A DNA stretch of 64,000 bases from Bacteroidales bacterium (GCA_015061115.1 SUXE01000008.1:64098-128097); one strand, 5' to 3'; counted from the stretch's first letter, positions 15,676-24,497 are shown. Translations and numbers: made by a program. The notes: generated by a model not told the origin, from the letters alone.

Positions 15676-17619
15676 ATGAAGAAGTATGCGATGTTGGGAC
15701 TATTGCTCTCAATTTATGGTTATGCGGAAGCTCATGAGAAGAATGAAGATGTCACGTTGATTGATGAGGTTGTGGTGACGGGAGCACGTGAGACATCTGA
15801 TATTCGTCATTTGCCGATGACTGTGTCTGTCGTGGGCAGAGAGGAATTGGTGAAGAATGAACAGACTAATGTTTTGCCGTCGGCTGTGATGAATGTTCCG
15901 AGTCTGTTTGTCACATCACGTGGAATGATGGGATACGGAGTGAGTGGCGGTGCTGCCGGAGGAATCAACCTTCGTGGTATCTCAGGAGGAACAGGTGGTT
16001 TGCTGGTTCTTATTGACGGTCATCCTCAGTACCAAGGTATCTTTGGTCATCCTATTTCAGATTCTTATCAGACAATGATCACGGAACGTGTGGAGGTGTT
16101 GCGTGGACCTGCATCTGTGCTCTACGGTTCTAACGCTATGGGTGGTGTGATCAATATCGTCACTCGTGGAATGAAGGAAGACGGTGTGAAAACGGACATC
16201 AATATCAGTGGCGGTTCGTGGGGAACAGCTCAGGCTGAGGCTACCAACAGATTCAAGAAGGGTAAGTTTAGCAGCACAGTCAGCGGCCAGTATGGCAGAA
16301 GCGACAACCATCGTCCTCGCATGGGATTTGAACAGTATGGCGGCTATCTAAAATTGGGCTACGACTTCAATGAAAACTGGAATCTTTGGGCAGACGGTAA
16401 TGTGACTCATTTCAATGCCTCTCAACCGGGTGCTGTGGAAGCTCCGATGTATGAGGCAGACCAGTGGATCACCCGTGGAGTGGCGACATTGGCGTTGGAT
16501 AATCATTTCAAACATACGAATGGACGTATTTCCGTCTACGATAATTTTGGAAGACATAAGATCAATGATGGATATGCGGAAGGTGCAAAACCGCAGACTC
16601 GATTCTTCCGGTCGAAAGATGCTTTGATGGGAGTGTCTATGTATCAGAGTGCTGAGACCGAAGATGGATCTCGCTTCACATTGGGCTTCGATTACCAGAA
16701 TATTTATGGCGACGCATACTACACTTCACGTGAGACTGGTGAGGTGTTGGAGACGAAGAACAAGCAGAGTGCGGAGGTGCGCAACCATGAGGTGGCAGGA
16801 TACGCAGATTTCCGTCATGACTTCGCTAAGGTGACGGTTGATGCTGGTTTGAGAGTCGATCATCACTCGGTGGCAGGACTTGAGATGATACCACAGTTTG
16901 GTGTTGCATACCGTCCTATTGAATCTGGTACGGCTAAGGCTATGGCAAGCAAGGGATTCAGAAATCCGACAATGAAGGATATGTATCTGTATCCACCTTC
17001 AAATGAGAATCTTGAGGCAGAGCGTCTGTGGAACTATGAGTTGTCGTGGCGTCAGCGTCTGCATTTCGGAAAGTATACGGAGACGGATTCTGTCTACTAT
17101 CATGAAGAACTTGTTTCGGTAGAGAAAGAAAAGTATTTTCATGGAATTACTTACGGAGTCAACCTATTCTATATGAAGGCCGACAATATGATCCAGACTG
17201 TTGCGAAGAAAAACGTCAACACAGGAGAGTTGGAAAACTGGGGTGCTGAGGCTGAATTGTCGTGGACAATAAAGGAACATTGGGGAATCAGCACAAACCA
17301 TTCTTGGCTGCATCAGGAAAATAAACTAGTGTCAGTGCCTACATACAAAGGCTATCTTGGTGTTGACTGGTATTCAAAAAAACACAAATGGGTTGCATCC
17401 GTCGGTTTGCAGCAACTTGCTGGATTATACACTGCAGTAGGCAAGGATGAGCAGAAAGAGAATGTCACATTGCTTAACGCGACAGTGAAATATAATCTCA
17501 ACAAGTATATCTCATTATGGGCAAAAGGCGAGAACTTGCTTGCACAGGAATACGAAATCCTAGCAGGTTATCCAATGCCGAAAGCCACAGCGATTGGAGG
17601 AGTGAAGGTTAGTTTCTAA
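15676..17619 (+). CDS. TonB-dependent outer membrane receptor
   Basis: A 647-residue outer membrane receptor of CirA/BtuB type, shorter than SusC proteins. Signal peptide MKKYAMLGLLLSIYGYAEA is followed by a TonB box-like IDEVVVTGA at about 29-37. The plug domain spans about 40-155, with LPMTVSVVGREEL, GGINLRGISGGTGGLLVLIDG and ERVEVLRGPASVLYGSNAMGGVINIVT. The 22-strand barrel follows and ends in an aromatic residue (GGVKVSF). Such receptors import siderophores, haem, cobalamin or metals; the substrate cannot be read. No SusD partner is present. The gene has its own promoter and terminator (17,644-17,672). Confidence 0.88.
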   Translation: MKKYAMLGLLLSIYGYAEAHEKNEDVTLIDEVVVTGARETSDIRHLPMTVSVVGREELVKNEQTNVLPSAVMNVPSLFVTSRGMMGYGVSGGAAGGINLRGISGGTGGLLVLIDGHPQYQGIFGHPISDSYQTMITERVEVLRGPASVLYGSNAMGGVINIVTRGMKEDGVKTDINISGGSWGTAQAEATNRFKKGKFSSTVSGQYGRSDNHRPRMGFEQYGGYLKLGYDFNENWNLWADGNVTHFNASQPGAVEAPMYEADQWITRGVATLALDNHFKHTNGRISVYDNFGRHKINDGYAEGAKPQTRFFRSKDALMGVSMYQSAETEDGSRFTLGFDYQNIYGDAYYTSRETGEVLETKNKQSAEVRNHEVAGYADFRHDFAKVTVDAGLRVDHHSVAGLEMIPQFGVAYRPIESGTAKAMASKGFRNPTMKDMYLYPPSNENLEAERLWNYELSWRQRLHFGKYTETDSVYYHEELVSVEKEKYFHGITYGVNLFYMKADNMIQTVAKKNVNTGELENWGAEAELSWTIKEHWGISTNHSWLHQENKLVSVPTYKGYLGVDWYSKKHKWVASVGLQQLAGLYTAVGKDEQKENVTLLNATVKYNLNKYISLWAKGENLLAQEYEILAGYPMPKATAIGGVKVSF

Positions 17620-17643
17620 AGAAATCTACACTATCATATCGTA

Positions 17644-17672
17644 GGGGCAGGACTACAAACCTGTCCCTTTTT
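17644..17672 (+). terminator. terminator after the TonB receptor (GTAGGGGC-type hairpin)
   Basis: GGGGCAGG (17644-17651) pairs with CCTGTCCC (17660-17667) with one G-U pair, followed by five T. The preceding GTA places it in the GTAGGGGC hairpin family, so this repeat doubles as a terminator here. Confidence 0.7.
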
Positions 17673-17692
17673 GTATATGGGAAGGATCCATA

Positions 17693-18877
17693 TCACTTCT
17701 TGATTTCCGATTTTTTATAGTATTCATACTTATATCGGCTGGTCGTTTCTATGTCAGGATCTTTTATACGCTTTCCGTTTTCGTAATATGCTTTTGTTTT
17801 CCTTGGATTACCTTTGGCATTGTTTTTGTAAACTATTTTACGCACGTAATCCGACCCCATAGAATAAGATCGATAAAATGCCACTAAATTTCCTTGACTA
17901 TCATATTCATAAATAAGTCTGTCTTTCAATCTGTCCCTAGGAAATTCGCCGCCAGGAAGAATCACATCTGTTAGTCTTCCTTCGGAATCGTATTTGAATA
18001 AGTGTAGATAATGGTCGATTTCCCCATTGTGATAAAACCATGTTCCAAGATTTTTCCCATTCGGATTATTTTTGATTCCTTTTGTAAGTGTCAGTTCTCC
18101 GTTGATGATTTCAGATTGAAAAGTTGTTTTGTTTCCCAATGAGTCATATTCGTAACTATAGAAGCATGAGTCTTTTTTGTTTTCCAAAGGATTGTATGTT
18201 ATCATTTTTTTCACTTCTCCGACGGAATTGTAGAAAAGCTCAATGCTTTTTACGGGAACTCCATTTTGATTGAAAGTGCTGTCTGTTAGTTTGTTTCCTT
18301 TCGAATCGTACGATGCTTTTGAAAAAGATTGCAGAGTGTCATTCTTAAAAGTCCGTATTTCAATGACATTTCCATTCTCATCGATCTTTTGTGTCGTTTT
18401 TTGAAGACAGAAGCCCTTGTGATTATTGATTTTGTATTCTATTTCGTTTCCTCTGTCGTCGTATATTGAAGAAAGAATGCAGCGTAAGGAGTCATGAGAA
18501 TAGCAATACATTTTTGTCCTGTTTCCTGCAGAATCGTATTCGTATATGTATTTATAATTGATTTGTCGTGATTCGTTTTTCTCAACATATTCAATTATGT
18601 TCCCGTTTGGATCATAAAAGTAGTTGTTGTATCTGTTTTTGTCTATTTTTATTCTGCCATGAGGAGAAACAGTGTAATAATTTTCCTTAACGGTTTTGAC
18701 ATTTCCTTTAAATCGGTTGTTAAGAGGTATTCTCCAACCGGTTTCTGTATACATGTCTTCAAATACACTAGCATTTTCACGATGTATCTTATGTGCAGAA
18801 TGAGCATTGTTTATTGACAAAAAGATAAAGATTGCCAGATAAATAATATGTTTTGCTGAATAAAGAGATTTTTCCAT
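17693..18877 (-). CDS. secreted YD/RHS-like repeat protein
   Basis: A 394-residue protein with a signal peptide (AKHIIYLAIFIFLSINNAHS). The body is made of repeats of the pattern YDSxGN, e.g. YEYDSAGNRTKMYCY, YDDRGNEIEYK, YDSKGNKLTD, YEYDSLGNKTTF, KYDSEGRLTD, YEYDSQGNLVAFY, the tyrosine-aspartate repeat fold of RHS/teneurin beta shells. There is no RHS core motif and no toxin domain at the C-terminus (ends YYKKSEIKK), so it is a short orphan YD protein rather than a full RHS toxin. Function unknown. It is AT-rich and stands alone. Confidence 0.7.
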   Translation of the reverse strand: MEKSLYSAKHIIYLAIFIFLSINNAHSAHKIHRENASVFEDMYTETGWRIPLNNRFKGNVKTVKENYYTVSPHGRIKIDKNRYNNYFYDPNGNIIEYVEKNESRQINYKYIYEYDSAGNRTKMYCYSHDSLRCILSSIYDDRGNEIEYKINNHKGFCLQKTTQKIDENGNVIEIRTFKNDTLQSFSKASYDSKGNKLTDSTFNQNGVPVKSIELFYNSVGEVKKMITYNPLENKKDSCFYSYEYDSLGNKTTFQSEIINGELTLTKGIKNNPNGKNLGTWFYHNGEIDHYLHLFKYDSEGRLTDVILPGGEFPRDRLKDRLIYEYDSQGNLVAFYRSYSMGSDYVRKIVYKNNAKGNPRKTKAYYENGKRIKDPDIETTSRYKYEYYKKSEIKK

Positions 18878-19035
18878 TATGCTTATTATTAGAGACTTTC
18901 TCCAAACCGTTGTCTTACTGAATCAAAAAACGTCATTTGAATTGCAAATATAATAATTTTACAATGGGATAAAAATAAACAAAAAGCATTCCGTATCTTT
19001 TTATATTTTTGTGAGACGAATAAGAAACTGCGTTT

Positions 19036-19932
19036 ATGACCTATAAAGATGTATTTGAACTGGCAACCTATGAGTCTGGCGTGAGAATATGCGACGTCGC
19101 AGATCTCGATAATCTGGAAGCCAAACTTGTCGATAATCACAAAAATTGCAAGAACACCGTCGGCTTGAAGGAGATCGACGAATATGTGCTTGAGACAATC
19201 GAGGAGGATGCTGTGTGTGCGGATTTCGACGAGATGATCGTCAGAAAGGCTCTTTCTCTTGGCTATTATCCGATGTCGATGGAGAAGATGGTGATGACGG
19301 AGGAGGAGTTGATGGATTTCAGAGACCGCCTTTCCAACGTGAAGAAAGTGAAGGGTGGGGTGTATGCATGGCGCTATTTTATGACGATCCGCCATCATCT
19401 GAAGAAGATGGTCATAGATTTCAATGAGTTTAAATTCCCAAAGAAGACGCGAAGATATGTGCGTCTGCAGTTTGGCGACTATACTCTTACATTCAATAAG
19501 AATTTTGATTTATGTGCTGAGACTCTCATCGCTCAATATGAGGAGACGTGGGTTGTGCCTCCTTTGCTCGACGTCTTGAAAACCATTCATGATAATCCGG
19601 ACGACGAAGTGAGTGTGGACAGTGTGGAATTGTGGCATGGCGACGAATTGGTGGCTGGAGAACTTGGTTTCATCACCCATAATGCCTATGCCAGTCTGTG
19701 TGGATTCCACATTGAAGACAACAGTGGCACAGTGCAGATGGCTGCGTTGGGCACATGGTTGAAAGAGAACGGTTTTTCCTACTGGGATCTCGGAATGGAG
19801 ATGGACTACAAATACGTCTACGGGGCTATATGTATGGGACGACGTGCACAGAAAGAATATTATGATAGATTAGGTCCGACACGAATCGCCCTTCCAAAAG
19901 AGGGAATCAAGATAAAAGATTTGATAAAATAG
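19036..19932 (+). CDS. divergent leucyl/phenylalanyl-tRNA-protein transferase (Aat-like)
   Basis: A 298-residue cytosolic protein. The N-terminal MIVRKALSLGYYPMSMEK matches the Aat motif (AYRRGIFPW) in position and pattern. The GNAT-like C-terminal half reads DSVELWHGDELVAGELG, ASLCGFHIED, VQMAALGTWLKENGFSYWDLG and YKYVYGAICMGRRAQKEYY, paralleling 'SVE.W....LVGGLYG', 'S...L...L...GF..ID' and the closing basic helix of Aat. Aat transfers Leu or Phe from tRNA to N-terminal Arg/Lys, creating N-degrons. About 60 residues longer than the E. coli enzyme, with the extra length at residues 95-160. The TATTTTTG box at 19,004-19,011 is a possible promoter. The assignment rests on motifs; catalytic activity is not assured. 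Confidence 0.6.
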   Translation: MTYKDVFELATYESGVRICDVADLDNLEAKLVDNHKNCKNTVGLKEIDEYVLETIEEDAVCADFDEMIVRKALSLGYYPMSMEKMVMTEEELMDFRDRLSNVKKVKGGVYAWRYFMTIRHHLKKMVIDFNEFKFPKKTRRYVRLQFGDYTLTFNKNFDLCAETLIAQYEETWVVPPLLDVLKTIHDNPDDEVSVDSVELWHGDELVAGELGFITHNAYASLCGFHIEDNSGTVQMAALGTWLKENGFSYWDLGMEMDYKYVYGAICMGRRAQKEYYDRLGPTRIALPKEGIKIKDLIK

Positions 19933-20149
19933 TAGGGGCGATCCCTTGTGGTCGCCGGAAAATTCGTAATTCATAATTCGTAATGCGTAATTGTTGGGAA
20001 AATCCAAACTGCTGATGGATTCAACCCTCGTAGAGACGTACGGACGTGCGTGTCATGATAAATTCGTAATTCATAATGCGTAATGCGTAATTATGGGGAA
20101 AATCCATCTGTTGGATTTTGACCGTAGGGGTGATTCCTTGTGGTCTCCC
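19932..20149. repeat. repeat-rich intergenic block: two GTAGGGG units and two four-heptamer elements
   Basis: Contains GTAGGGGCGATCCCTTGTGG-TCGCC (19932-19956), heptamers ATTCGTA/ATTCATA/ATTCGTA/ATGCGTA/ATT (19962-19992), a second heptamer set ATTCGTA/ATTCATA/ATGCGTA/ATGCGTA/ATT (20062-20092), and a variant GTAGGGGTGATTCCTTGTGG unit (20124-20149). The phrase GGGAAAATCCA follows both heptamer sets, so a larger unit of about 100 bases may have been duplicated. No gene is seen in 19,933-20,335. Confidence 0.8.
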
Positions 20150-20243
20150 TTGGAATGATCCATCCTGGATATAAATCTGGAACGCCGCATTGTAATGTTA
20201 TCACGTCGCATTGCACACCTCCGCAGAAGAATACACCCCAATT

Positions 20244-20311
20244 ACGCCGTTAGGCGTTACATATTGGTAGAAAATATGATGATGGGGGGCATTCATTACC
20301 TCGTTAGAGGT
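20244..20311. repeat. paired hairpins with fixed GTTA loop and different stems
   Basis: ACGCC-GTTA-GGCGT (20244-20257) and ACCTC-GTTA-GAGGT (20298-20311) keep the loop but change the stem with matching compensations. Between them is ACATATTGGTAGAAAATATG. This suggests structure under selection or a mobile hairpin family. Confidence 0.55.
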
Positions 20312-20335
20312 TATATTTTAATGTCATTTGCATTT

Positions 20336-20626
20336 TTACGGTTCAAGTTCCTTCGCAAACATCATATCCAATTCCGTTTGAGGAAACGGACATGGCTCCT
20401 GAAGCATCTTAGCCTTATAGAATTGGTCGCAAGCCCTCTCCACAGAATCCTCCTCAAAACATTTGAAAAGCATCTCTTTCAGTTCATCAAGATGAGCGGC
20501 GTCGGCATCAGAAAATTTGCCACACTCTTTATAACTGATGTTTTTTGCTGGACGGATATCATGATAGTAGTACGACCACACAAGGAATCGCATACATACG
20601 TCGGGAGTCATTATTATTTCTTGCAT
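20336..20626 (-). CDS. hypothetical protein
   Basis: A 96-residue protein starting MQEIIMTPDVCMRFLVWSYY, mostly helical and acidic toward the end (LDMMFAKELEP). There are no known motifs, signal peptide or membrane segments. It is distinctly coding-like in composition, and its stop falls just inside the repeat-rich region. It is separated from argG by a terminator, so it is not part of the arginine operon. Confidence 0.5.
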   Translation of the reverse strand: MQEIIMTPDVCMRFLVWSYYYHDIRPAKNISYKECGKFSDADAAHLDELKEMLFKCFEEDSVERACDQFYKAKMLQEPCPFPQTELDMMFAKELEP

Positions 20627-20691
20627 AGAGATATTGATTTCTTATTTGTTGTGTAAAGATAATTAATTTTCTCTGAGTCCTAGAGTCTCAT

Positions 20692-20726
20692 AAAAAAAGA
20701 AAAGCGAAGATTTTCACCTTCGCTTT
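20692..20726 (-). terminator. terminator of the argR-GNAT-argG operon
   Basis: AAAGCGAAG (20726-20718, minus strand) pairs with CTTCGCTTT (20709-20701), followed by a run of T. It starts 28 bases after the argG stop, so no further arg genes belong to this transcript. Confidence 0.85.
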
Positions 20727-20753
20727 CTATAAATATATTAAATGTTCTTTGCT

Positions 20754-21962
20754 TTAGATGTCCTTTGCATCGTCTGGGTGGTTTGTGTAGAACACTCTCA
20801 ATGGCACTGAAGTCACCTTGATGAATCCCTTAGCGTCCTCACTTGTCCATCCCTTGTTCATCTCACCATACTCACCGAACTTAGTCTTAACCAAGTCGTC
20901 CTTAGAATCAACACCAACTGTTGAGAATGTGTAAGGACGAAGCTCAAGAATAACCTCACCGTTTACGTGGCGCTGGCTCTCCTGAAGCATAGCCTCGATG
21001 TCGCGCATCACTGGCTCAAGATACTGGCTCTCGTGTAGGAACATTCCGTACCAGTTAGCGACCTGATCCTTCCAGTACTGCTGCCATTTAGAAAGAGTGT
21101 ATTTCTCCAAGAACTTGTGAGCACCGATGATAACCATTGGAGCTGCAGCCTCGAATCCTACACGTCCCTTGATACCGATGATAGTGTCACCTACGTGCAT
21201 ATCACGACCGATACCGTATGCTGCTGCGATCTTCTCTATCTCCTGGATAGCTGCGATCTTGTCTGTGTATTCTTTTCCGTTAACCGAGCAGATCTCACCT
21301 TTCTTGAAACCGATCTTCAAACGCTCGCTTCCAGTCTTAGTTACCTGCTTCAAATAAGCTGTCTCTGGCAAACCTTCACGTGAATCAAGGATCTCACCAC
21401 CGCAGATTGAAGTTCCCCAAATACCTACGTTGTAAGAGTACTTCAACTTAGTCCAGTCTGCTGCGAAACCATGCTGGTTCAAGTAGTCGATCTCATACTG
21501 GCGAGTAAGTGCCATGTCACGAGTAAGAGTGATGATCTCAACGTTTGGAGACATTACCAAGAATGTCATATCGAAACGTACCTGGTCGTTGCCGGCACCT
21601 GTTGATCCGTGAGCGATTGCGTCTGCACCGATCTCGTTTGCGTAGCGTGCGATAGCCATACCCTGGAAAATACGCTCTGAAGATACAGAGATAGGATATG
21701 TACCGTTTCTCAATACGTTACCGAATACCATGAATTTCAAGCTCTTGTCGTAGTATTCCTTTGTTACGTCAAGAGTGACATATTTAACAGCGCCCAATTT
21801 GTAGGCGTTCTCCTCGTTCTGCTTTAGTTGCTCCTCGCTGAAACCACCTGTGTTAGCACAAGCTGCATATACATCGTAACCTTTCTCTTTGGCAAGGTAC
21901 ATCACTGTGAAAGATGTATCCAAACCGCCGCTGAATGCTACTACTACTTTTTTGTTTGCCAT
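20754..21962 (-). CDS. argG: argininosuccinate synthase
   Basis: A 402-residue cytosolic enzyme joining citrulline and aspartate with ATP to give argininosuccinate, the penultimate step of arginine synthesis. The ATP-binding P-loop KKVVVAFSGGLDTSFTVMYL is at the N-terminus; IAHGSTGAGNDQVRFD and SYNVGIWGTSICGGEI are typical substrate-site blocks. Length is normal. Third gene of a minus-strand operon with a GNAT and argR upstream (11-base gap). No argC or argD follows, as would be common in Bacteroides; a terminator closes the operon. Confidence 0.95.
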   Translation of the reverse strand: MANKKVVVAFSGGLDTSFTVMYLAKEKGYDVYAACANTGGFSEEQLKQNEENAYKLGAVKYVTLDVTKEYYDKSLKFMVFGNVLRNGTYPISVSSERIFQGMAIARYANEIGADAIAHGSTGAGNDQVRFDMTFLVMSPNVEIITLTRDMALTRQYEIDYLNQHGFAADWTKLKYSYNVGIWGTSICGGEILDSREGLPETAYLKQVTKTGSERLKIGFKKGEICSVNGKEYTDKIAAIQEIEKIAAAYGIGRDMHVGDTIIGIKGRVGFEAAAPMVIIGAHKFLEKYTLSKWQQYWKDQVANWYGMFLHESQYLEPVMRDIEAMLQESQRHVNGEVILELRPYTFSTVGVDSKDDLVKTKFGEYGEMNKGWTSEDAKGFIKVTSVPLRVFYTNHPDDAKDI

Positions 21963-21973
21963 TTTTATTTAAT

Positions 21974-22681
21974 TTATTTAAATAAAGACTTTATCTTATC
22001 CAATAGAGTCTTAGACTCTTTCTCTGGCAGTTTGTATGGCATAGGACCATATTTTGCCTCTATTGTTTCTCTGCAGGTTGGATCAAGATCCAATTCCTTT
22101 TGAGCTGTTTCCAAACAGTCTGGATCATTAGGATCAAACAACATACCTGTGCAGATGCAATATCTTCTGTCTGTACGTTGAAGGACATCGAAGTTTACAC
22201 ATCCTTCACAACCGTGCCAGAAACTCTCGTCGTTTGTCAACTGTGCGAAAGTTACAGGTTTGTATCCATGCTGTGTGTTTAGTTTCATCACTGCCGCTCC
22301 ACTTGTAAGACTGAAAATCTTAGCCTCAGGCCAACGTGCACGAGCCAATGAGAATGTCATGTGTTTGATTCGACGAGCCAATCCTCTGCCACGGTATCTG
22401 TCTGGTACAATCAAACCTGATGTTGTGACATATTGCTTGTTGTCCCATGTCTCAATGTAGCTAAAACCGGCAAAATCATCGCCACATAAAGCCAACACAG
22501 CTTTTCCTTCAATCATCTTCTGCTTTACATATTCCGGATTTCGCTTGGCAATACCGGTGCCTCGCACTTTAGCCGCTGCGGCTATAGTCTCCAAAATTTC
22601 ATCGACGTAGTGCACGTGGCTCTCGTCTGCAAGCACAATCTTTATTTCTGGTTCTTGCTTTTGATCTTGAATCTGATCCAT
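21974..22681 (-). CDS. GNAT acyltransferase of the arginine operon (candidate N-acylglutamate synthase)
   Basis: A 235-residue protein. The GNAT acyl-CoA site is seen at GLIVPDRYRGRGLARRIKHM (about residues 89-108, the R/QxxGxG/A motif is RGRGLA). The N-terminal half opens IKIVLADESHVHYVDEILE. The C-terminal part has cysteines in HGCEGC and YCICTG plus DPDC, possibly metal-binding. Position between argR and argG suggests the first step of arginine synthesis, acylation of glutamate. Bacteroides uses N-succinylated intermediates, so succinyl-CoA could be the donor. The function is inference from context; the family call is from sequence. Confidence 0.75.
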   Translation of the reverse strand: MDQIQDQKQEPEIKIVLADESHVHYVDEILETIAAAAKVRGTGIAKRNPEYVKQKMIEGKAVLALCGDDFAGFSYIETWDNKQYVTTSGLIVPDRYRGRGLARRIKHMTFSLARARWPEAKIFSLTSGAAVMKLNTQHGYKPVTFAQLTNDESFWHGCEGCVNFDVLQRTDRRYCICTGMLFDPNDPDCLETAQKELDLDPTCRETIEAKYGPMPYKLPEKESKTLLDKIKSLFK

Positions 22682-22691
22682 TGCTAATGAA

Positions 22692-23156
22692 TTAATCTTT
22701 CTTCAATGTTGGAATAATCTTGCTTAGCGATTCGATTACAGCACGCTTTGTCATCCCTTCTTTCATCACGCATACTACAGTGTCCTCTCCTGCTACGGTG
22801 CCAATGATGACATCTGAGGCCTCGTCGTCAATTCGGTATGCCATACTGCTCGCATATCCTGCACGTGTATGGATGACGAGTATGTTTCCAGAAAAATCTA
22901 TCGTTACAGCCGCACTGGATAGGTATGCTGCCTGTGCATCTGCTTGATCGTCGTTTGCAGGCAGTTTATAGCAATATCCTCCATCTACAGCCGGAGTCTT
23001 CACCACCTTCATCGCTTTCAAATCGCGAGACAAAGTGGCTTGAGTAAGGTTGAAACCTTTGTTTGTCAAAAGCTGGAGCAATTCGTCCTGGCTTCCGACT
23101 TTTGTCGTTGCTATAATCTCCTGTATTACGGAAATTCTTCTGTTTTTGTTTTTCAC
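22692..23156 (-). CDS. argR: arginine repressor
   Basis: A 154-residue regulator. The N-terminal winged helix (RRISVIQEIIATTKVGSQDELLQLL..GFNLTQATLSRDLKAM, about 1-60) contains the typical ATLSRD recognition helix. The C-terminal hexamerisation and arginine-binding domain contains VAGEDTVVCVM with GTVAGEDT. ArgR binds ARG boxes when arginine is present. It is first in the operon and so likely autoregulates. The GNAT and argG genes follow with 10- and 11-base gaps. Confidence 0.93.
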   Translation of the reverse strand: MKNKNRRISVIQEIIATTKVGSQDELLQLLTNKGFNLTQATLSRDLKAMKVVKTPAVDGGYCYKLPANDDQADAQAAYLSSAAVTIDFSGNILVIHTRAGYASSMAYRIDDEASDVIIGTVAGEDTVVCVMKEGMTKRAVIESLSKIIPTLKKD

Positions 23157-23187
23157 TGTCGCTTCATTTATGACTGCAACCTACCCT

Positions 23188-23201
23188 AATTCATTAGAAT
23201 T
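23188..23201. promoter_or_regulatory. possible ARG-box-like operator upstream of argR
   Basis: AATTC-ATTA-GAATT is a palindrome located 31 bases upstream of the argR start. ARG boxes are imperfect AT-rich palindromes of 18 bases with a TGAAT/ATTCA pattern, which this only partly fits. The nearby -7 box is unclear, so the assignment is tentative. Confidence 0.3.
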
Positions 23202-23346
23202 GTAAGGTAACACGTTGCAAATGAGTAAATTAAGTATCCGTGATGAGTTTTGCGAATTTTTATGTTGCAAAACACTATGCAAAAATATACAAAAACATTA
23301 TTAAACATTCATTTCCTGCATATTTTTTGCAAAAAAGCTATGAAAA

Positions 23347-23817
23347 TTATCTGTTGTCAATAGTTTCTGGGTTCATATCGTGCCTTATCAGACGATATTC
23401 TGCCATTTCCGCATATTTGGTTCCTGGCTTTCCATAGTTGCAATATGGATCAATGCTGATTCCTCCACGCGGCATAAATTTTCCCCATACTTCAATATAT
23501 TTAGGATCCATCAGTTTGATCAGATCCTTCATGATGATGTTGACACAGTCTTCATGAAAATCTCCGTGGTTGCGGAAACTGAACAGGTAGAGCTTGAGGC
23601 TCTTGCTTTCAACCATCTTCACATTCGGTATGTAGCTGATGTATATTGTTGCGAAGTCTGGTTGACCTGTGATAGGGCAGAGACTTGTGAATTCTGGGCA
23701 GTTGAATTTCACCCAATAGTCGTTGCCCTGGTGTTTGTTGTCAAACGTTTCCAGTACTGATGGATTGTAGTCAGACGAGTATGTTGTCTGTTTGCTTCCA
23801 AGTTGTGTAAGTGACAT
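23347..23817 (-). CDS. queF: NADPH-dependent 7-cyano-7-deazaguanine reductase
   Basis: A 156-residue enzyme reducing preQ0 to preQ1 in queuosine synthesis. The catalytic Cys is in [14 protein letters not shown]; the substrate and NADPH motif [20 protein letters not shown] (E..SLK.Y..S.R..G.FHE) is intact. Length is that of the short YkvM-type QueF. It follows queC by 7 bases in the same operon. Confidence 0.95.
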   Translation of the reverse strand: MSLTQLGSKQTTYSSDYNPSVLETFDNKHQGNDYWVKFNCPEFTSLCPITGQPDFATIYISYIPNVKMVESKSLKLYLFSFRNHGDFHEDCVNIIMKDLIKLMDPKYIEVWGKFMPRGGISIDPYCNYGKPGTKYAEMAEYRLIRHDMNPETIDNR

Positions 23818-23824
23818 ATGATGA

Positions 23825-24478
23825 CTATTTCTTTGTCGACAAATATTTTTCCAATCCTGCTTTGCGTAGACGGCATGCCGGACATTCTCCGCATCCGTCA
23901 GCTGGGATACCGTTGTAGCATGTGAGTGTTTTTGTTCTCACCAAATCAAGTACGCCAAGCTCGTCTGAGAGTTGCCATACCTGAGCTTTGTCACGCCACA
24001 TCAGTGGTGTGTGTATTTCTATATCATAGTCGAGGGCGAGAGCCACTGCCGCATTCGCTGCTTTGATGAATGTGTTTCTGCAGTCTGGGTATCCGCTGTA
24101 GTCTGCCTCCGACACTCCAGTCACAAGGTGGTGCGCACCGATTGTGTATGCGTAGACGGCTGCGTATGTCAGGAATATAAGGTTTCTGCCGGCGACGAAT
24201 GTGTTTGGCAGTTCGTTTGCCGGTTTCTCCTTGCATACGTCCATAGAATGGTCGGTGAGTGAGTTGTGGTGAAGATTTGCGATGGTGTCAATCTTATGGA
24301 TGACGTAGGGGACGCCAGCCTCTTTGGCTATGGCTGTCGCGATCTCGTTCTCCAACACATGTTTCTGTCCATAGTTGAACCCGATTGCGTACACTTTGTC
24401 GAAATTCTTTTTTGCCCAGTATAGGCAAGTTGTTGAATCTTGTCCGCCGGACAATAATACCACCGCTGTTTTTTCCAT
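23825..24478 (-). CDS. queC: 7-cyano-7-deazaguanine synthase
   Basis: A 217-residue enzyme converting 7-carboxy-7-deazaguanine to preQ0 with ATP and ammonia. It starts [18 protein letters not shown] with the PP-loop SGGQDS. A four-Cys zinc site near the C-terminus ([23 protein letters not shown]: Cys positions in CYN and CGECPAC) is intact. Upstream of queF in a two-gene operon. A TAACTTTG box (24,498-24,505) supplies the promoter. No preQ1 riboswitch fits in the short leader of about 13 bases. Confidence 0.95.
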   Translation of the reverse strand: MEKTAVVLLSGGQDSTTCLYWAKKNFDKVYAIGFNYGQKHVLENEIATAIAKEAGVPYVIHKIDTIANLHHNSLTDHSMDVCKEKPANELPNTFVAGRNLIFLTYAAVYAYTIGAHHLVTGVSEADYSGYPDCRNTFIKAANAAVALALDYDIEIHTPLMWRDKAQVWQLSDELGVLDLVRTKTLTCYNGIPADGCGECPACRLRKAGLEKYLSTKK

Positions 24479-24497
24479 ATCTTTATTTTTGACGGTG

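Noticed and set aside
15676-17619. SusC-type receptor of a glycan locus
   Set aside because: The protein is 647 residues, lacks the N-terminal SusC extension, and has no SusD partner.
23188-23201. Firm ARG box
   Set aside because: Only a short AT-rich palindrome; it does not match the full 18-base box, so it is listed only as a weak candidate.
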